Part shown: in pieces, positions 61,330-64,000 of the stretch | Position numbering within the stretch: the stretch's first letter is position 1 | Layout: every line of letters begins with the position of its first letter | NCBI GenBank assembly: GCA_948144175.1 | Contig: CANXME010000105.1 | Location: 1,632,001-1,696,000, forward strand | DNA: 64,000 bases | Origin: Closterium sp. NIES-65 | Lineage: Eukaryota; Streptophyta; Zygnematophyceae; Desmidiales; Closteriaceae | Direction of reading: 5' to 3' | Notes under the pieces: generated by a model | Seen by the model: the letters and a program-made list of their open reading frames with translations, nothing else | Told to the model about the DNA's origin: nothing | The model's database searches: none | Translations under genes and position numbers: made by a program

Positions 61330-62041
61330 GCATGTGTCAGCTGGTCAAGATGGAGGCATAATGCTGGCATATGGATACTTAAAGTACTTGTCGGATAAGA
61401 TCGTGGTGCCGCACCCACTCGAAGGTCGAGACCTCATCATTTGGTCGGCGTCAATTGAGCCACAATTGGAGATTGCGGGACTGAAATCGTTCGTCGAGGG
61501 CGACGTGGAAACGCCGGACGAGGCCGACATCAAGCTCCGAGCAGAATTTCGCACTGCTCATTTGCTGACATTCATGGTCATCTCGCGGTGCTGCTAGCCA
61601 ATGGTGCAGGTCGCACTGAAACCTTGTCGACTGCGTGTGGACGATGGCTACCAAGCATGGCATTTCATCATGAGAACATACACAGCGACCGACGACCTGT
61701 GCATCAGCTAGCTTGAGCAGCGTCTGACCAACATTCGGATGGGCGAGCATAAGTCAGCGACGAAGTATTGCAATCGTGCTCGACAAATTCTGGCCGACTT
61801 GTGGATGGTTGGTGTCAAGTACTCGCTGGCATCCTATATTTTGGACGCCGTCAAGGGCCTGTTGTCGGGCTACAATCTGATGTGCCGGATGATGTCACTG
61901 CCCGGCATGCACTCGCAGCTCAACACGGATTGCTTAGCCAGCTTCATCAGTTACGATGAATTTATGCAAGAGTCCGAGTTACCCACTGAGCTTCCATTGC
62001 AAGCCAACTACGTCGCCCCGTCAAAGCAGGGACGGCAAGAT
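61330..62041 (+). pseudogene. B2 gag
   Basis: Aligns to B1 gag: SASIEPQLEIAGLKSFVEGD, LRAEFRTAHLLTFMVISRCC, then TAG at 61595-61597. It continues in phase as GYQAWHFIMRTYTATDDLC, with a second TAG at 61709-61711 where B1 has CAG. Then MGEHKSATKYCNRARQILAD to ELPLQANYVAPSKQG, where the LINE inserted. Confidence 0.83.
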
Positions 62042-62644
62042 TTGTGAGAGCCGAGTATCCTAACCGACTAGACTACAACGGATGTTATGCTCAAGCTGCA
62101 TTGCCACAAGATCTCCCCAACAACGTTCAAGTCGTTGGGAGATCTTCTTTATCAAAAAGAGGGCTCGGGGTCGGGCTTCCCAGAGTCAACACTCACCACT
62201 ATCGCGTTGCACAAGATCTGGGTGGAGAGGTGTGATGCTGCTTTTGAGAGGGGTCAGTTCCGGTCCAGAAGGGTGTTGCGTAAGATTGCGGCAGCCTTCT
62301 ACACTCATGCGAGGCTTCATCTTCGGGTCAAGATAGGAAACAAGCAGGCAGGTTTTATGCTGGGGCCAGGGCAGCGTCCTTTCTTAGAGCAGTTGGATCC
62401 GGATGAGTTTTGACTTCTCAGCAGGATTTGTGATAGCTCGGCTAAATCGCTTGCGTGGACCAGTGGTTTCACCTCCATCTGGGCTAACCCGCGCACAATT
62501 TTCCGTCCCCCATAGGGTGTCAGGATGGGTATGATGGTTGGTTGCTATCTAGGCCCATCGGCTACAGTTACAACTGTTAATGCTTGTATGCACTGCTATA
62601 GTGTATCTTGCATTGCCGGAAAAATAAAAAAAAACACACACAAA
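62042..62644 (+). mobile_element. 5'-truncated LINE insertion
   Basis: 603 bp ending in an A-rich tail (AAAAATAAAAAAAAACACACAC near 62619-62644), flanked by the 14-bp duplication AGGGACGGCAAGAT (62028-62041) and AGGGACGTCAAGAT (62645-62658), with one mismatch. The upstream part encodes about 100 residues (TLTTIALHKIWVERCDAAFE, HARLHLRVKIGNKQAG, stop TGA at 62411-62413) that look like the C-terminal end of a plant-type LINE RT protein. The rest is 3' untranslated. Structure and target duplication are those of target-primed reverse transcription. Confidence 0.82.
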
Positions 62645-62658
62645 AGGGACGTCAAGAT

Positions 62659-63216
62659 GGGCAATGTGGGAAGTCGGGTGGAGGCGGTGGCAGGACGTCG
62701 TCGAACATGAAGTCGGCGGAAAACACTGAACGTGGGAAGTCAGCTAAGGAAAGGGATCGTAGTGACAGTGGCTCGCGTCGAGAAGGACGTCGATGTTACA
62801 TCTGCGATGCTCGCAACCATCTCTCGTACGACTACCCCGACTACAACAAGTCAGACAATGACCGGGAAGCCAACTGCGGTTACTACAACGACGAGACTAG
62901 TCGCGTGTGCAAGCTGCTGAAGAGCTTTTACGACTTCAAGCGGTCGCCCCTAATGTGGTACTCGGTGCCCGATGTTGTGCTAGCCGGCGTCGGCCGGAAC
63001 AAGGGCCAGGTCGACGAGGCTCTTTATTTCAAGGTCGGCAACAGCGAAGTGGCATGCTGGGTGCTCATCGATAATGACGACCTTCTCGCCCGTAGCAGCA
63101 ACCTAGCGATGCTGAACGAGTTGCATGAGCTACTGGAGACTGCCTTTGAGTTGCGCGAGATCAGCCCACTTGAGAAGTACCTTGAGTTGGAGATCTTGCG
63201 CGACCGGCATGTGTGA
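62659..63216 (+). pseudogene. B2 zinc knuckle joined to RT by internal deletion
   Basis: A knuckle CYICDARNHLSYDY, with the last Cys replaced by Tyr, is followed within 20 residues by RT sequence DETSRVCKLLKSFYDFKRSP. In B1 these are separated by protease, integrase and half of RT, so about 2.7 kb is missing. The RT catalytic YVDD reads IDNDD. The frame ends at TGA 63214-63216. Confidence 0.82.
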
Positions 63217-64000
63217 AATTTGTGGCTCCACATGCAGTCAAATGTCGACAAGGTGCGTAGGCGCTTTATGGATGAAGAGCAGACCAAGCGAGCCTAATGT
63301 TTGACGATGAGGAATTCCAGTCGTGAGAAGAAGAAGATTACAGGAAGAACGTCTCATAGCTGCAGTTCGCAGCCACCACGACAAGGCCGGACATTGCATT
63401 CGCGTGCATCAAGTTGGGGACCGGCTTGACGGTGAGGATTGACCAGCACTGGAGCGAGGTCGACCGCAACCTCTCCTACCTCGCCGACACCCATGACGCC
63501 GCTCTAGAGTATGACAGTGGACCTGAGTCGCTGTGTGTAGTTGGATACGTTGATGCCGAAGACGCGGGCGATACATAGACACGTAGTAGCACTAACGACA
63601 ATGTTCCCGCCTTCAGCGGTGCTACTCTCTCTTGGATGAGGCACTGCATGAAGTGTGTGAGTTTGTCCTCAGCAGAGTCGGATTACATCGCGACCACTGA
63701 ATTCGGCAAGGAGGCTCGTCGCTTTCGCTTCCTCTTTGCCAAGTTCCAACTGCTTGACGCTGGGACGTGGAGTGTCATAAACGTGGACAACCAGTCGGCC
63801 ATCATGGTCACTGAGGGCTTGGGGCTGAAAGGAACCTCAAGCAAATGGAGAGAAACTACGTTTGGCTATAGTAAATGGTGCAGCACAAGAAGCTTGCACT
63901 ACAGCACATCCCAGACACCGAGCTGCCGGCGGACTTCCTCATGAAGGCGGTGCACTTTCCGTCCTTCAATCGGTGCTCCGTCAAGATCAGCCAAGTGCGT
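63217..64000 (+). pseudogene. B2 RNase H, broken, runs off the edge
   Basis: Recognisable blocks in changing frames: AATTTRPDIAFACIKLG-like sequence near 63370, GYVDAEDAGDT then TAG near 63577, LSSAESDYIATTEFGKEARR (63660-63720) and NVDNQSAIMVTEGLGLKG (63780-63830), then PADFLMKAVHFPSFNRCSVK at the edge. These match B1 RNase H in order. Confidence 0.82.

Larger units (their letters stand above)
59971..64000 (+). mobile_element. Ty1/copia relic B2 (B family), extends past window
   Basis: A plus-strand relative of B1: LTR 59971-60829, primer site TGGTGCGGTGAGTGTGGAC from 60830 (B1 differs at one base), gag from about 61330, a LINE insertion at 62042-62644, a knuckle-RT fusion at 62659-63216, and RNase H to the edge. 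The left target candidate is AGAGA (59966-59970). The last bases encode FNRCSVKISQVR, matching the B1 C-terminus, so the 3' LTR should start soon after 64,000. Confidence 0.85.

Overview
The window looks like nuclear DNA of a green-lineage eukaryote, most likely a streptophyte (charophyte) alga. The evidence is abundant Ty1/copia elements, a TRIM with the plant-type initiator-tRNA(Met) primer site, a plant-like tRNA-Gly(CCC), a MYND-finger gene rich in Gly/Ser tracts and a potato-inhibitor-I gene with a spliced intron. From memory, the short-LTR copia polyproteins resemble ones common in the desmid Closterium; I cannot check this here.

Layout. 1-1.7 kb: two adjacent ~180-bp satellite arrays; the first has a clear three-unit (~542 bp) higher-order period. 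2.18-30.26 kb: one short-LTR copia element (A1) into which three relatives (A2, A3, A4) inserted independently, all on the minus strand and each with an intact 5-bp target duplication. 30.3-32.6 kb: a small Harbinger-like MITE and weak exon candidates. 32.66-33.03 kb: a 376-bp TRIM. 33.03-44.6 kb: a decayed MYND-finger gene on the plus strand, split by a young, structurally intact copia element of a second family (B1, 34,969-42,286). 45.9-46.4 kb: a MITE-like element.

46.6-53.9 kb is gene-poor and is a mosaic of short duplications. At least six loci carry palindromes of the form TTTTGAG-(self-complementary 4-mer)-CTCAAAA lying between two copies of a 23-105 bp direct repeat; three of these repeats are 57-59 bp long. 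I recognise no described system with this architecture, and it is the main candidate novelty. A tRNA-Gly gene and a 20-bp minisatellite also lie here.

54.7-55.2 kb: a second member of the MITE family. 55.67-56.88 kb (minus): a two-exon gene for a secreted Asn/Gly-rich octapeptide-repeat protein whose 66-residue C-terminal exon is a potato-inhibitor-I domain. Four 14-bp palindromes at 31-bp spacing lie upstream of it. 59.2-64 kb: a Ty3/gypsy relic interrupted by a decayed B-family copia (B2), itself interrupted by a 5'-truncated LINE with a 14-bp target duplication.

Apart from the tRNA and the inhibitor gene, most of the window is transposon sequence at different stages of decay. Nonsense codons that can be checked against a sister copy are repeatedly CAG to TAG or CGA to TGA, as expected of methylated, silenced repeats.
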